Shown piece after piece: positions 26,588 to 34,754 of a DNA stretch of 64,000 bases (the first letter of the stretch is position 1; every line of letters begins with the position of its first letter). Position numbers and translations under genes: made by a program. Where the stretch lies: positions 1,364,001 to 1,428,000 of the forward strand of contig NZ_WIRE01000001.1 in the NCBI RefSeq assembly GCF_009601165.1, in the 5' to 3' direction. The notes beneath the pieces are model-generated. The model searched no databases, was not told the DNA's origin, and saw nothing but the letters and a program-made list of their open reading frames with translations. The DNA comes from Alcanivorax sediminis. GTDB lineage: Bacteria; Pseudomonadota; Gammaproteobacteria; Pseudomonadales; Alcanivoracaceae.

Positions 26588-28231
26588 TCACTGAGAATTG
26601 TTATCTGTTTGTTTTGCCGGAATGCCCTTCTCTGGCAGCTGGGGATGTGGCTCACAGGCTTGTCTCCCGCCGTCGTGTCTGCTGGGAGTGTGCCCGGCCA
26701 GTACACTGAACCGGTAGTGATCCATCGGTAAATGCTTGGCTCGCCACAGCATTTCCAGAGAGGTAGAGGGCCGCAGCATTGGCGCGTCACCATGATGGTC
26801 GAAGTAATAACTGTTCGACAGCGCGCAGTTGTGGTTAAGGAACACGGTGTTTTGCTGGCGTTTCTGGATATTGCGGAAATACGCGTCATGGACGGACTGA
26901 CGTATTTCCACTTGGCTGGCTCCACGTCGGTTGGCTTCGCGAATACAGCGAGAGAGGTGGATGGCATTCCCTTCGACCATCTTGAAGTAAGAGGTGCCGA
27001 TAAGGGCATAGGGACCGAGCATGATGTAAAAGTTCGGGTAGCCCGGAATGGTCAACCCTTCATAGGCCTGGTAACGGTAGTCATGCCAGAAATCGCCCAA
27101 ATTGATGTTGTTGCTGCCGATGACGTCGAACGAGGGAATATTTCCTTTCTCGAAGGTTTTGTAACCGGTGGCGAGGATCAAGGTATCGATACGCCGTGAG
27201 CGGCCGTCCTGGGTGGTGATGCCGCGGGACGTAATACGCTTGATCGGGGTCGTGACAAGCTCAACGTTGTTTCGGGCAAAGGTTCGGAAATAGTCGTTGG
27301 AAAACGTTGGCCTTTTGCACCCGAAGCCGTATTTCGGTGTCAGTGCTTGCCACAGGTCCTGGCGGTTGGGCAGCTGTTCGCGCAGGTTGTTTATGCCCGC
27401 CTTTTCACACATGCGAACCAGCCAAGGGGCCTGCCGGTAATATATTGCGGAAAGCACCATCAGGGTTTCGCTGACGGTGTCGGTAGCGCCGCGAAGGCTG
27501 CGTTGCAAGCCCGGTACGGTTCGGAACAATACCTTGAGCCAGCCAGGCAGAGTCTGATCCGGCTTCTTCAGCACCCAGATGGGGGTGCGCTGGTAGACGT
27601 CAAGTTGACGAGCCTGGCGGGCAATTTTCGGAATCAGTTGCACTGCAGTGGCGCCAGTGCCTATTACCGCTACTCGCTTGTCACTAAGATCAAGGTCATC
27701 TGGCCAGCGTGCAGTGTGAATGACATTGCCCTGGAACGTATCAAGCCCTTCAATATCTGGCATCTTGGGTGATATCAAACCGCCACAGGCCGAGACAATA
27801 TGGCGTGCACTAAGTCGCCTGCCATCCGTAAGATCGATCAACCAGACATGGCTGTCGAGATCAAAACGGGCGCTAGCGACTTCGACACCAAAGCGAATCA
27901 GTGGGTAGATGCCATACTTGCTTGTTACCTGTCTTGTATACTGGTAAAGCTCGTTTCCCGGCGCAAAAACGCGAGACCAATTTGCGTTTTGTTCGAAGGA
28001 AAATGAATAGGTAAACGAGGTAATGTCGACAGCGATTCCCGGATAACGGTTGTCGCGCCAGGTTCCTCCCACATCCTTGCTTCGCTCAAGGATCAAGATA
28101 TCTTTGATGCCATCGGCACGCAGCTGGATTGCCGCACCAATTCCAGAAATTCCCGCGCCGATGATAATGACTTCATGATCAGGAGTAACGCTGGGACGAG
28201 GGTTATGGATTGCAACAGCAGCCATATTCAT
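26588..28231 (-). CDS. Type I Baeyer-Villiger flavin monooxygenase (operon B)
   Basis: 547 residues. FAD motif IIIGAGISGIGAA (residues 22-34), GGTWRDNRYPGIAVD (55-69), the Baeyer-Villiger fingerprint FQGNVIHTARWP (166-177), and NADPH motif VAVIGTGATAVQL (187-199). It should insert oxygen next to a carbonyl, turning a ketone into an ester, with NADPH and O2. It is the last gene of operon B; its start overlaps the esterase stop by four bases. The last 40 or so residues are hydrophilic and unlike the family. It is related to but distinct from AlmA in operon A, lacking the FRYPGIRSDSDM form of the motif. Confidence 0.9.
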   Translation of the reverse strand: MNMAAVAIHNPRPSVTPDHEVIIIGAGISGIGAAIQLRADGIKDILILERSKDVGGTWRDNRYPGIAVDITSFTYSFSFEQNANWSRVFAPGNELYQYTRQVTSKYGIYPLIRFGVEVASARFDLDSHVWLIDLTDGRRLSARHIVSACGGLISPKMPDIEGLDTFQGNVIHTARWPDDLDLSDKRVAVIGTGATAVQLIPKIARQARQLDVYQRTPIWVLKKPDQTLPGWLKVLFRTVPGLQRSLRGATDTVSETLMVLSAIYYRQAPWLVRMCEKAGINNLREQLPNRQDLWQALTPKYGFGCKRPTFSNDYFRTFARNNVELVTTPIKRITSRGITTQDGRSRRIDTLILATGYKTFEKGNIPSFDVIGSNNINLGDFWHDYRYQAYEGLTIPGYPNFYIMLGPYALIGTSYFKMVEGNAIHLSRCIREANRRGASQVEIRQSVHDAYFRNIQKRQQNTVFLNHNCALSNSYYFDHHGDAPMLRPSTSLEMLWRAKHLPMDHYRFSVLAGHTPSRHDGGRQACEPHPQLPEKGIPAKQTDNNSQ

Positions 28232-29187
28232 GATGCAACCTCAACTATGGCGCTATCGCTAGCATTGACCGTTTGGGATGGGGCTTTGCCGACGTTATTG
28301 CTGGTCAGATACTTTCCCAGAATTCGGACGATGGTAGGGAAGTCCTGCTTTGCCTCTGGTAGCAAAAAGGTGAATACGGGCCACACGTGCGGCATATCAT
28401 CGCGCTCCAGAACCTGCACGGGCACCCCCGCATCTCGCGCGCATTGTGCTGCTGCATGGGTATCGTCGCGCAGACACTCTTCGCTACTGACAGTGAAAAG
28501 TAGAGGGGGCAAGCCGGTGAAATCCGCGGTGATTGGTGAGGCATACGGGTGAGCGGGGTCCGCGCCGGCCAGATAGATATCCGTTGCCACCTCAATCATG
28601 CCATGGGAAAGCATGGTATCGCTGTCGCTATTCGCCTGTCTGGACATCAGGGTGCCTCGCGCATCCGATGCCGGCGAAATGGCGAGGGCGCAAGCCGGCA
28701 TTTTCAGCAGCTGATCACGGGCACGCAGCAATGTGACTAACGTCAGGTTGCCTCCCGCAGAGTCTCCCGCAATGACCACAGGGCGAGGGTCTGCGATCAG
28801 TTCACGATACACATTAAAGGCGTCATCCGTTGCTGCCGGGAAGGGGTGCTCAGGGGCTAGTCGGTAATCCGGAAGAAAGACCCGCGCATTCAGGGCGTGA
28901 GCCAAACGGCCACAAAAGTGGTGATAGGTATCAAGCCGCCCGCCGATGAAGGCGCCACCATGCAGGTAGAGTATGGTGATTTGTGGGTCTGCGGTGCCTA
29001 GCCAGTGGCCAGCTATTCCTGCAACCTTGCCTCGCTTGAGTCGCACTCCGCGTGGCAGCAGAGAGGGGGCCAAAGGCGCGTTCATCACCCTGCGAAGATG
29101 TCTTACCAGTTTGTCCGGGTCGCGTATATCACGCTTCATGCCGGCGCGAAAAAGTAGCTTCAAAATTGTTGTAGGAATGGAGGCCAT
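28228..29187 (-). CDS. HSL-family alpha/beta hydrolase (esterase), operon B
   Basis: 319 residues; AAGGA precedes the ATG at 29187. The hormone-sensitive-lipase signature is clear: YLHGGAFIGG (oxyanion hole, about residues 74-83), GDSAGGNLTL (nucleophile Ser, about 144-153), and an acid/His pair ending in DDMPHVWPVF (about 270-279). No signal peptide, so it is cytoplasmic. It overlaps the BVMO gene. An esterase beside a Baeyer-Villiger monooxygenase usually hydrolyses the ester that enzyme makes, and the same pairing occurs in operon A with an unrelated hydrolase type. Confidence 0.9.
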   Translation of the reverse strand: MASIPTTILKLLFRAGMKRDIRDPDKLVRHLRRVMNAPLAPSLLPRGVRLKRGKVAGIAGHWLGTADPQITILYLHGGAFIGGRLDTYHHFCGRLAHALNARVFLPDYRLAPEHPFPAATDDAFNVYRELIADPRPVVIAGDSAGGNLTLVTLLRARDQLLKMPACALAISPASDARGTLMSRQANSDSDTMLSHGMIEVATDIYLAGADPAHPYASPITADFTGLPPLLFTVSSEECLRDDTHAAAQCARDAGVPVQVLERDDMPHVWPVFTFLLPEAKQDFPTIVRILGKYLTSNNVGKAPSQTVNASDSAIVEVAS

Positions 29188-29225
29188 ATTGAATTCCTTG
29201 CGTGTTCCGTTTCCTCAAATGCGAT

Positions 29226-30053
29226 TTAATCAGCCAGCATTCTGTAAGCTTCGCCAATCGCGCGGGCGTATAGTCGTGGCGTCAGGCGTTTCAACCGCCA
29301 GGCAAGCCGGCCGTCAATTTGTGGCAGCATGTAAAGCTCACCTCGATCAAGGGCACTGAGGGTCTGTCGGGCCACCTGGTCGGCGTTGGTGAGGGCATAG
29401 CGGGTCATCGCTGAACGGGCAAAGTCACGGCGACGTTCAGGCAGGCGCCCATTCTCGACGATATTGGTCGGGACCACGGTTGGGCACAGGGCCGTGATTT
29501 TTACGCCGGTTCCGGTCAGTTCAGAAGACAGCGTTTCGGACAGGGCCAGTACCCCTGCCTTGGTGACGTTGTAGGCGGCCATTTCCGGGGCGGACCCGAA
29601 TGCGGCAGCAGAGGCCACATTGATGATGCCTCCATAGCCCAGATCGCGAAGCTGAGGGGCAAAATAATGGCAGCCGTGAATAACTCCCCATAGATTGACG
29701 TTCATGCACCAGTGCCAATCTTCAAGTGACACCTCGCCGATTGGGCCACCGAGGCCGACGCCGGCGTTGTTGATTACCAGGGTTACCGGCCTGCCGAGCA
29801 AAGGCTCGGCATTTTCCGCCAGGTATGCCATCTGTTTTTCATCGCCGACATCACACCCCAGGGCTACCGCGTGAGTACCGAGTGCTCGCAGGCTGATCGC
29901 CACCTGTTCGGCGCGCTCTTCATTGATATCGACACACAGTACCGAACCGCCTCGACGGGCAACTTCGTAAGCAAAGCTACGACCGATGCCGCTACCCGCC
30001 CCGGTGATGACAGCTGCCGCCTGAGTTGACGGGTGCAAGGGTTTCTTTTTCAT
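29226..30053 (-). CDS. Short-chain dehydrogenase/reductase (operon B)
   Basis: 275 residues from the ATG at 30053, which overlaps the PF10118 stop as ATGA; an ATG four codons earlier is also in frame. TGAGSGIGRS cofactor motif (near residue 17), NNAGVGLGG (near 95), Ser in ASAAAFGS (near 147) and YNVTK (near 158-162) are intact. It probably interconverts a secondary alcohol and a ketone. It is a paralogue of the operon A SDR, sharing the NAGVGLG region and the pattern of the C-terminal half. Confidence 0.9.
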   Translation of the reverse strand: MKKKPLHPSTQAAAVITGAGSGIGRSFAYEVARRGGSVLCVDINEERAEQVAISLRALGTHAVALGCDVGDEKQMAYLAENAEPLLGRPVTLVINNAGVGLGGPIGEVSLEDWHWCMNVNLWGVIHGCHYFAPQLRDLGYGGIINVASAAAFGSAPEMAAYNVTKAGVLALSETLSSELTGTGVKITALCPTVVPTNIVENGRLPERRRDFARSAMTRYALTNADQVARQTLSALDRGELYMLPQIDGRLAWRLKRLTPRLYARAIGEAYRMLAD

Positions 30054-30994
30054 GCCTGCCCCCATGCGGGTTCAGGTTGTGGCGTTTCGAATGTACCGTG
30101 TACATTGTTGGCTCGGTGGTCTCTGAGCGCTTGATAGGCCTTATGAGGGTCGCCAGTTCTTTCGTAGGCGCGTTTCCAGATCCGGATTACATCACGGTTA
30201 TCGTCATCCCACGGGTGGAAAGTGGGGGAGAAATAGGGGGGCACGCCAGCGAGTACCTTGGAAAGAATGCCGGGACGCCAGAACAGGACTTTGGTCATTT
30301 TGGCGGCGGACCACAAATTCAGAATTTGACGATCCTTGTAGAGCAGATAGGTCTGGTTGCCGATCATAATGGGGAAGCCCAGGGCAATGGCCAGTAGCAT
30401 GCCACTGATACGTAGTCGGTAACTGCGGTAGCCACCACCACTGGCATCGACGAAGACGTCATAACTGACGCTCTTGTGCTCGGTTTCTTCGACAAAGTGC
30501 CAGTAGAGCATGGCACGCAAATCCGGGTGGGTTTCGTCAAACAGCTCCGGGTGCTCAAGCAGTACCGAGGAAATAATGGCCGTGAAATGTTCAAACGCCG
30601 CTGCGATGGAGCTCTGCATATCGTCACTGAGGCGGTGTTGGAGTTGCTTACGGATCAGCTTGAACACGCCTTCAACCTTGTCGATGGGAACCCCGTGTTG
30701 CACGCCGATGGCGTTCATTTCATCGTGCTCACGAGCATGAATGCGCTCCTGACGAATGAATTCTTTAGCTGCGTTCAGCACTTCTGGATCGTCAAGCTTG
30801 CCAAGCTGCCGTCTTGCAGAATTCATCACCCAGCGTTCACCGTCGGGGACGGCGGCGAGAATGGCATTCATCCAGTGAGTGGACCACGGGTCGTTGCGAA
30901 ACCAGTGGCGAGCCACGTTTTCGATGTTCATGGGAAAGTGAATGTCACGGGTTACAACCTCGTCGTAACCAATCTTGCGGTTTGCCAGAGCCAT
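30050..30994 (-). CDS. PF10118 'metal-dependent hydrolase' with di-iron-like ligand set (copy 3)
   Basis: 314 residues from the ATG at 30994, which follows GGGAGCG. A longer reading from 31045 would put the operator inside the gene, so I reject it. Ligand-type residues are again in place: Glu53 (PDGERWV), Glu83/His86 (RQERIHAREH), Glu135 (FEHFT), Glu170/His173 (FVEETEHK). The hydrophobic segment is at about 194-215. It is the first gene of operon B, directly followed by the SDR. Three copies in three co-regulated operons make a shared enzymatic role likely. Confidence 0.9.
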   Translation of the reverse strand: MALANRKIGYDEVVTRDIHFPMNIENVARHWFRNDPWSTHWMNAILAAVPDGERWVMNSARRQLGKLDDPEVLNAAKEFIRQERIHAREHDEMNAIGVQHGVPIDKVEGVFKLIRKQLQHRLSDDMQSSIAAAFEHFTAIISSVLLEHPELFDETHPDLRAMLYWHFVEETEHKSVSYDVFVDASGGGYRSYRLRISGMLLAIALGFPIMIGNQTYLLYKDRQILNLWSAAKMTKVLFWRPGILSKVLAGVPPYFSPTFHPWDDDNRDVIRIWKRAYERTGDPHKAYQALRDHRANNVHGTFETPQPEPAWGQA

Positions 30995-31031
30995 TGGATC
31001 GCTCCCAAGTAAAGTGCATTCATTGGACTTT

Positions 31032-31051
31032 ATTTGTATAACCAACCAAAT
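31032..31051 (-). promoter_or_regulatory. Shared 20-bp operator, site B (ahead of operon B, beside tetR)
   Basis: Minus-strand reading ATTTGGTTGGTTATACAAAT. The left arm ATTTGGTTG is identical to sites A and C; the right arm is less regular. A TATAAT on the minus strand (31062-31057) lies immediately upstream, so the site would cover the transcription start of operon B. It is also 125 bases from the divergent tetR start and may control both directions. Confidence 0.7.
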
Positions 31052-31175
31052 TCAAGATTATAAGGTAGACAGCGTGTTTTTATCTGTATAGATCGAATAG
31101 TGCCATCGGCCAGGAAGGCTGGGCCGACTTTAAAAGGAATGCTAGAATCAAAGGCTTATAGTATGGGAGTGGCTT

Positions 31176-31781
31176 GTGGGAAGAAAGAAAAATCAGGTAA
31201 CACCGGTAGCGCAAGCGGATCGAGAGTTTGTGCTCGGTGCTGCGGCACGTCTATTTCGTCAAAAGGGGTTCGATAAAACCACCGTTAAAGAAATTGCCGA
31301 AGCTTGTGACATGTTGCCTGGCAGCCTGCATTACCGTTATCCCTCCAAGGAAAGCATCCTGGTAGACCTGATGCGTCTTGCGCTTGAGCAAGCCTCCACA
31401 GCTTTGTCTGAGGCTATTCGGGGGGAGAGTGAACCACTAGAGCAGTTGCGTCAGGGCATTAATGCTCACCTTGAGTTACTGGTCGGCGGTTCGGATATGG
31501 TCTATGTGCTCCTTTTTGAATGGCGCTCCTTGCAGGGCCAGTCACGCAAGGAAATGATTGATCTACGAGACAGATACGAACTTCTTTGGTCTGCTATGAT
31601 CCAATCCTTGTCCTCTCAAAACCTGATTCGTGCGGATGTAGATCGTGACCTTTTGCGCCTTATCGGCTTGGGAGCGTTAAATTGGGTCGCAACATGGTTT
31701 AACGAGGGCGGGCGGTATACCGTAAAAGATATCGGTGACTTTGTGTGGGTGGTAATTAAAGACGGTGTGCTCAAGCGCTAG
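31176..31781 (+). CDS. TetR-family regulator, candidate master of the catabolic regulon
   Basis: 201 residues with a GTG start preceded by GGGAG. The N-terminal DNA-binding domain is clear (FDKTTVKEIAEACDMLPGSL, about residues 29-48, then HYRYPSKESIL). The rest is helical with a TetR_C-like ligand pocket. It is divergent from operon B, with operator site B between them. Because the same site lies ahead of operons A, C and F, this protein is the best candidate to repress them all and respond to an alkane-derived acid, ketone or acyl-CoA. A negative regulator called AlmR has been reported for almA in Alcanivorax dieselolei; I cannot tell whether this is its orthologue. Confidence 0.88.
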   Translation: MGRKKNQVTPVAQADREFVLGAAARLFRQKGFDKTTVKEIAEACDMLPGSLHYRYPSKESILVDLMRLALEQASTALSEAIRGESEPLEQLRQGINAHLELLVGGSDMVYVLLFEWRSLQGQSRKEMIDLRDRYELLWSAMIQSLSSQNLIRADVDRDLLRLIGLGALNWVATWFNEGGRYTVKDIGDFVWVVIKDGVLKR

Positions 31782-31837
31782 ACGATCTATTGAATGAGAA
31801 GTCATGACCAGCGCTGATTGCTGACTGTCGGCACGGC

Positions 31838-32884
31838 TTATGTGCCCGTCCTTTGTCTGTACTGATCAGGAGTCTGACCAAACCAGCGTTTAAACGCCCG
31901 TCTGAAGCTGGCAGTGTCATGATAATTCAACAGTGTAGCGGTTGCTTCGACCGAGAGCTGACTCTCGCACAAATAGTTTGCTGCTTGCCTGGATAGCACT
32001 TCATCGCGAATCTTTCTGAAGCTGCTGTTTTCTTTCTTGAGCTTCCGTGCAAGGGTGCGTTTGCTCATGAAGAGGGAGGCGGCGGCTTCATCTTCACTCA
32101 GTGTCCCGGGTGGTCGGGAAAACATCATTTTCTGTAGCCGAGTCCGATAGTCCGGTTCAGGGTTCTCAAGGCGCGCAAGCATGGATTCGCACTGCTGAAA
32201 GGCCAGATGATAGCTTTCATGATTGGCTGATGCGTTCGGCTTTCGACATAACTCCATTGCTAATCTTAGTTTGAAGTGATCGCAGTCGAAGTAAACTTTG
32301 CCTGGTAAATACTCCCGGTACATGTCCTGGTAGACGGGGGCTGGATGGGGGAAATGAACCTCTGATTCATACAATGGGCGACCTACGATGAACTCGCCAA
32401 TTTCAAAAAAAGCCTTGATCACAGTATCTGCCAAGCAGCGCTCCACGTCGTTGTCCATTGCTACCTGAAAGCTCACAACACATTCCAGATAATCCTCAGT
32501 GTTTTGCAAGTTCACCTGAATAAAGCTTGCTCGCGTAGGCAGGAAAGTGTGAACGGCTTGCAGCGCGGTATAAAGTTCGGGGCTGCTGTTAGCAGCAAAG
32601 CCCATCACCCCATGGGTTGCCGGGGTGAGGCGCCTGCCCAACCGCAAGCCGAACTCTGGTTTACCGGATAGATCCAAAGCATTACGCAAGATCTGGATCT
32701 GTTGGGTTGCGGTGAGTCGACTCTCATCTTTGAGTAATTGCGTAACATCCACATCTGTGTTGCGCAGGAGTCGGGGCAGCCCTCGTGCACTCAGACCAAG
32801 TTCACGGGCGATAAGGCGTGAGTAGTTCGATGGGATATCAGCATCCACGCTTTGCAAGCTATCACTCTGCGTAGTTATTGCCAT
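31838..32884 (-). CDS. AraC-family regulator of the CYP153 operon
   Basis: 348 residues, start at 32884 after GAGGAG. The N-terminal part is the 'arabinose-binding-like' ligand domain of OruR/ArgR-type regulators (LRLGRRLTPATHGVMGFAA near 80). The C-terminal AraC helix-turn-helix pair is clear (SEDEAAASLFMSKRTLARKL near 260, then LLNYHDTASFRRAFKRWFG near 320). It is divergent from ferredoxin-P450 and has a pair of direct repeats 21 bp apart between the two genes. AraC regulators next to CYP153 operons in Alcanivorax are known or presumed activators responding to alkanes. Confidence 0.9.
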   Translation of the reverse strand: MAITTQSDSLQSVDADIPSNYSRLIARELGLSARGLPRLLRNTDVDVTQLLKDESRLTATQQIQILRNALDLSGKPEFGLRLGRRLTPATHGVMGFAANSSPELYTALQAVHTFLPTRASFIQVNLQNTEDYLECVVSFQVAMDNDVERCLADTVIKAFFEIGEFIVGRPLYESEVHFPHPAPVYQDMYREYLPGKVYFDCDHFKLRLAMELCRKPNASANHESYHLAFQQCESMLARLENPEPDYRTRLQKMMFSRPPGTLSEDEAAASLFMSKRTLARKLKKENSSFRKIRDEVLSRQAANYLCESQLSVEATATLLNYHDTASFRRAFKRWFGQTPDQYRQRTGT

Positions 32885-32916
32885 TAGCCTCTCCTCGGAA
32901 AGTCATTACTGTCTTT

Positions 32917-32966
32917 AAATGTCCCCGTCCTGTCAAGAAATGTCCTCGCTGGCATGCCGCTATATA
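32917..32966 (+). promoter_or_regulatory. Tandem AraC-type sites and promoter of the CYP153 operon
   Basis: AAATGTCCCCG (32917-32927) and AAATGTCCTCG (32938-32948) are direct repeats exactly 21 bases apart, two helical turns, as AraC-family dimers prefer. A TATATA -10 lies at 32961-32966. The -35 position falls in the second repeat and does not match consensus, which is what an activator-dependent promoter looks like. Confidence 0.65.
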
Positions 32967-33006
32967 GCCAATCTTCAGGTTAGACATAAATACTAGGAGA
33001 CGCGCT

Positions 33007-33327
33007 GTGGGAAAAATTATCTTTATTGAACATGACGATACCGAGCATGTGACGGAATTCAGGGCGGGTTCTACGCTTATGCAAGTTGCGGTTGATAACG
33101 CCGTGCCAGGTATCGATGGTGATTGTGGCGGCGAGTGCGCCTGTGGTACCTGCCACATGATTGTTGCCGATGAGTGGTTCGGCAATACCGGAACGGTTGG
33201 TGACGCGGAAGAACAGATGCTGTCCATGACCCCGGAGCGGGCGAGAACCTCGCGTCTGGGCTGCCAGGTAGAAATTACTGAGGCGATGGACGGTATGACC
33301 GTGCATTTGCCCGAATTCCAGATGTAA
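33007..33327 (+). CDS. 2Fe-2S ferredoxin, redox partner of the P450
   Basis: 106 residues with a GTG start after AGGAGA. The adrenodoxin/putidaredoxin-type cluster motif is complete: Cys in DCGGECACGTCH (three of the four ligands, about residues 39-48) and the fourth in RLGCQVE (near residue 85). It carries electrons from the reductase at 36507 to the P450, which starts 14 bases downstream. Gene order ferredoxin-P450-alcohol dehydrogenase-reductase matches CYP153 operons described in Alcanivorax. Confidence 0.95.
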   Translation: MGKIIFIEHDDTEHVTEFRAGSTLMQVAVDNAVPGIDGDCGGECACGTCHMIVADEWFGNTGTVGDAEEQMLSMTPERARTSRLGCQVEITEAMDGMTVHLPEFQM

Positions 33328-33341
33328 TCAGGGATAAAGCT

Positions 33342-34754
33342 ATGTCAACAAAAACAAGCTCAAGCAATAGTTTGCAGACCAAGGTTTTCAACGTTTCGTC
33401 GAAAGTGGTGCCAATGCATTTTCAGATTAAAACCATGAAAATGTTGATGAAGGCAAAGAGAAAGGCCGTGGGTTCTCGCTCCACACAAATGGAGTTTGTC
33501 GAAACTCCCCTGCCTGATGTTAGCACCTTGGCACTGGAAGATATCGACACCAGCAACCCTTTTCTGTATCGACAAGATCAGTGGCGCGCCTATTTTAAGC
33601 GGTTACGAGATGAAGCTCCGGTACATTACCAGAAGAACAGTCCATTCGGGCCTTTCTGGTCAATAACGCGCTATGAAGATATTTTGTTCGTCGACAAGAA
33701 CCATGAACTGTTTTCCTCTGAGCCGCAAATTATTCTGGGTGATCCACCGGACGGACTATCGGTGGAAATGTTTATCGCCATGGATCCGCCCAAACATGAT
33801 GTACAGCGCCGAGCGGTGCAGGGCGTCGTTGCTCCGAAAAACCTTAAAGAAATGGAAGGGCTGATTCGTTCTCGTGCGGCGGAAGTGCTAGACAGCTTGC
33901 CTCTGGATAAACCTTTCGATTGGGTGCCGGCGGTGTCCAAAGAACTGACTGGCCGTATGCTCGCTACGTTGCTGGATTTCCCTTATGAGGATCGTCACAA
34001 ACTCGTTGAATGGTCTGATCGTTTGTCTGGCGCGGCATCCGCCACGGGTGGAGAATTTACCGACGAAGATGTCATGTTTGATGACGCGGCAGATATGGCG
34101 AGGGCGTTCTCCAGGCTGTGGCGAGACAAGGAGGCGCGACGTGCTTCCGGCGAAGAACCCGGTTTCGATTTGATCAGTATGCTGCAGAGCAACGACGATA
34201 CAAAAGACCTTATCAATCGACCGATGGAGTTTATCGGGAATCTGGCTCTGCTTATCGTTGGCGGCAATGACACCACAAGGAATTCCATGAGTGGTGGTGT
34301 TTTGGCCTTGAATCAATTCCCCGAGGAATTCTCCAAGCTGAAGGCGAAACCGGATCTGATTCCGAACATGGTGTCGGAAATCATTCGTTGGCAAACTCCA
34401 CTGGCCAACATGCGTAGGGTGGCGACACAGGATGTAGAACTTCGTGGCCAGACCATCAAGAAAGGGGACCGGGTGTTAATGTGGTATGCCTCAGGTAATC
34501 GAGACGAACGCAAGTTTGACAACCCCGATCAACTCATTATTGATCGCAAGGATGCACGCAACCATATTTCTTTTGGCTACGGTATTCATCGTTGTATGGG
34601 TAACCGCCTGGCCGAACTGCAATTGCGCATTTTGTGGGAAGAACTGCTCAAGCGCTTCGAAAATATCGAAGTGGTTGGCGAGCCGGAGCGTGTACAGTCC
34701 AACTTCGTGCGCGGTTATTCGAAGTTGATGGTCAAACTGACGGCAAAAAATTAA
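33342..34754 (+). CDS. CYP153A: CYP153-family cytochrome P450 alkane omega-hydroxylase
   Basis: 470 residues. The I-helix oxygen-activation motif is GGNDTTRNS (near residue 307), the ExxR motif is EIIR (near 347), and the haem-binding loop is HISFGYGIHRCMGNRLAE with the Cys ligand at residue 418. The RCMGNRLAE form, ferredoxin partner and soluble N-terminus are typical of CYP153, which hydroxylates the terminal carbon of medium-chain alkanes. The stop shares a base with the start of the alcohol dehydrogenase gene (TAATG). Subfamily naming would need a phylogeny. Confidence 0.93.
   Translation: MSTKTSSSNSLQTKVFNVSSKVVPMHFQIKTMKMLMKAKRKAVGSRSTQMEFVETPLPDVSTLALEDIDTSNPFLYRQDQWRAYFKRLRDEAPVHYQKNSPFGPFWSITRYEDILFVDKNHELFSSEPQIILGDPPDGLSVEMFIAMDPPKHDVQRRAVQGVVAPKNLKEMEGLIRSRAAEVLDSLPLDKPFDWVPAVSKELTGRMLATLLDFPYEDRHKLVEWSDRLSGAASATGGEFTDEDVMFDDAADMARAFSRLWRDKEARRASGEEPGFDLISMLQSNDDTKDLINRPMEFIGNLALLIVGGNDTTRNSMSGGVLALNQFPEEFSKLKAKPDLIPNMVSEIIRWQTPLANMRRVATQDVELRGQTIKKGDRVLMWYASGNRDERKFDNPDQLIIDRKDARNHISFGYGIHRCMGNRLAELQLRILWEELLKRFENIEVVGEPERVQSNFVRGYSKLMVKLTAKN

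Noticed and set aside
26434..27009. 191-codon minus frame overlapping the end of the BVMO gene
   Set aside because: It is in another frame of the same strand, no ribosome site, no recognisable sequence; the BVMO frame is clearly coding there.
31176..31781. Assigning the name almR to the TetR gene
   Set aside because: Position and operator make it a candidate, but I cannot compare it with the published AlmR sequence, so the symbol is withheld.
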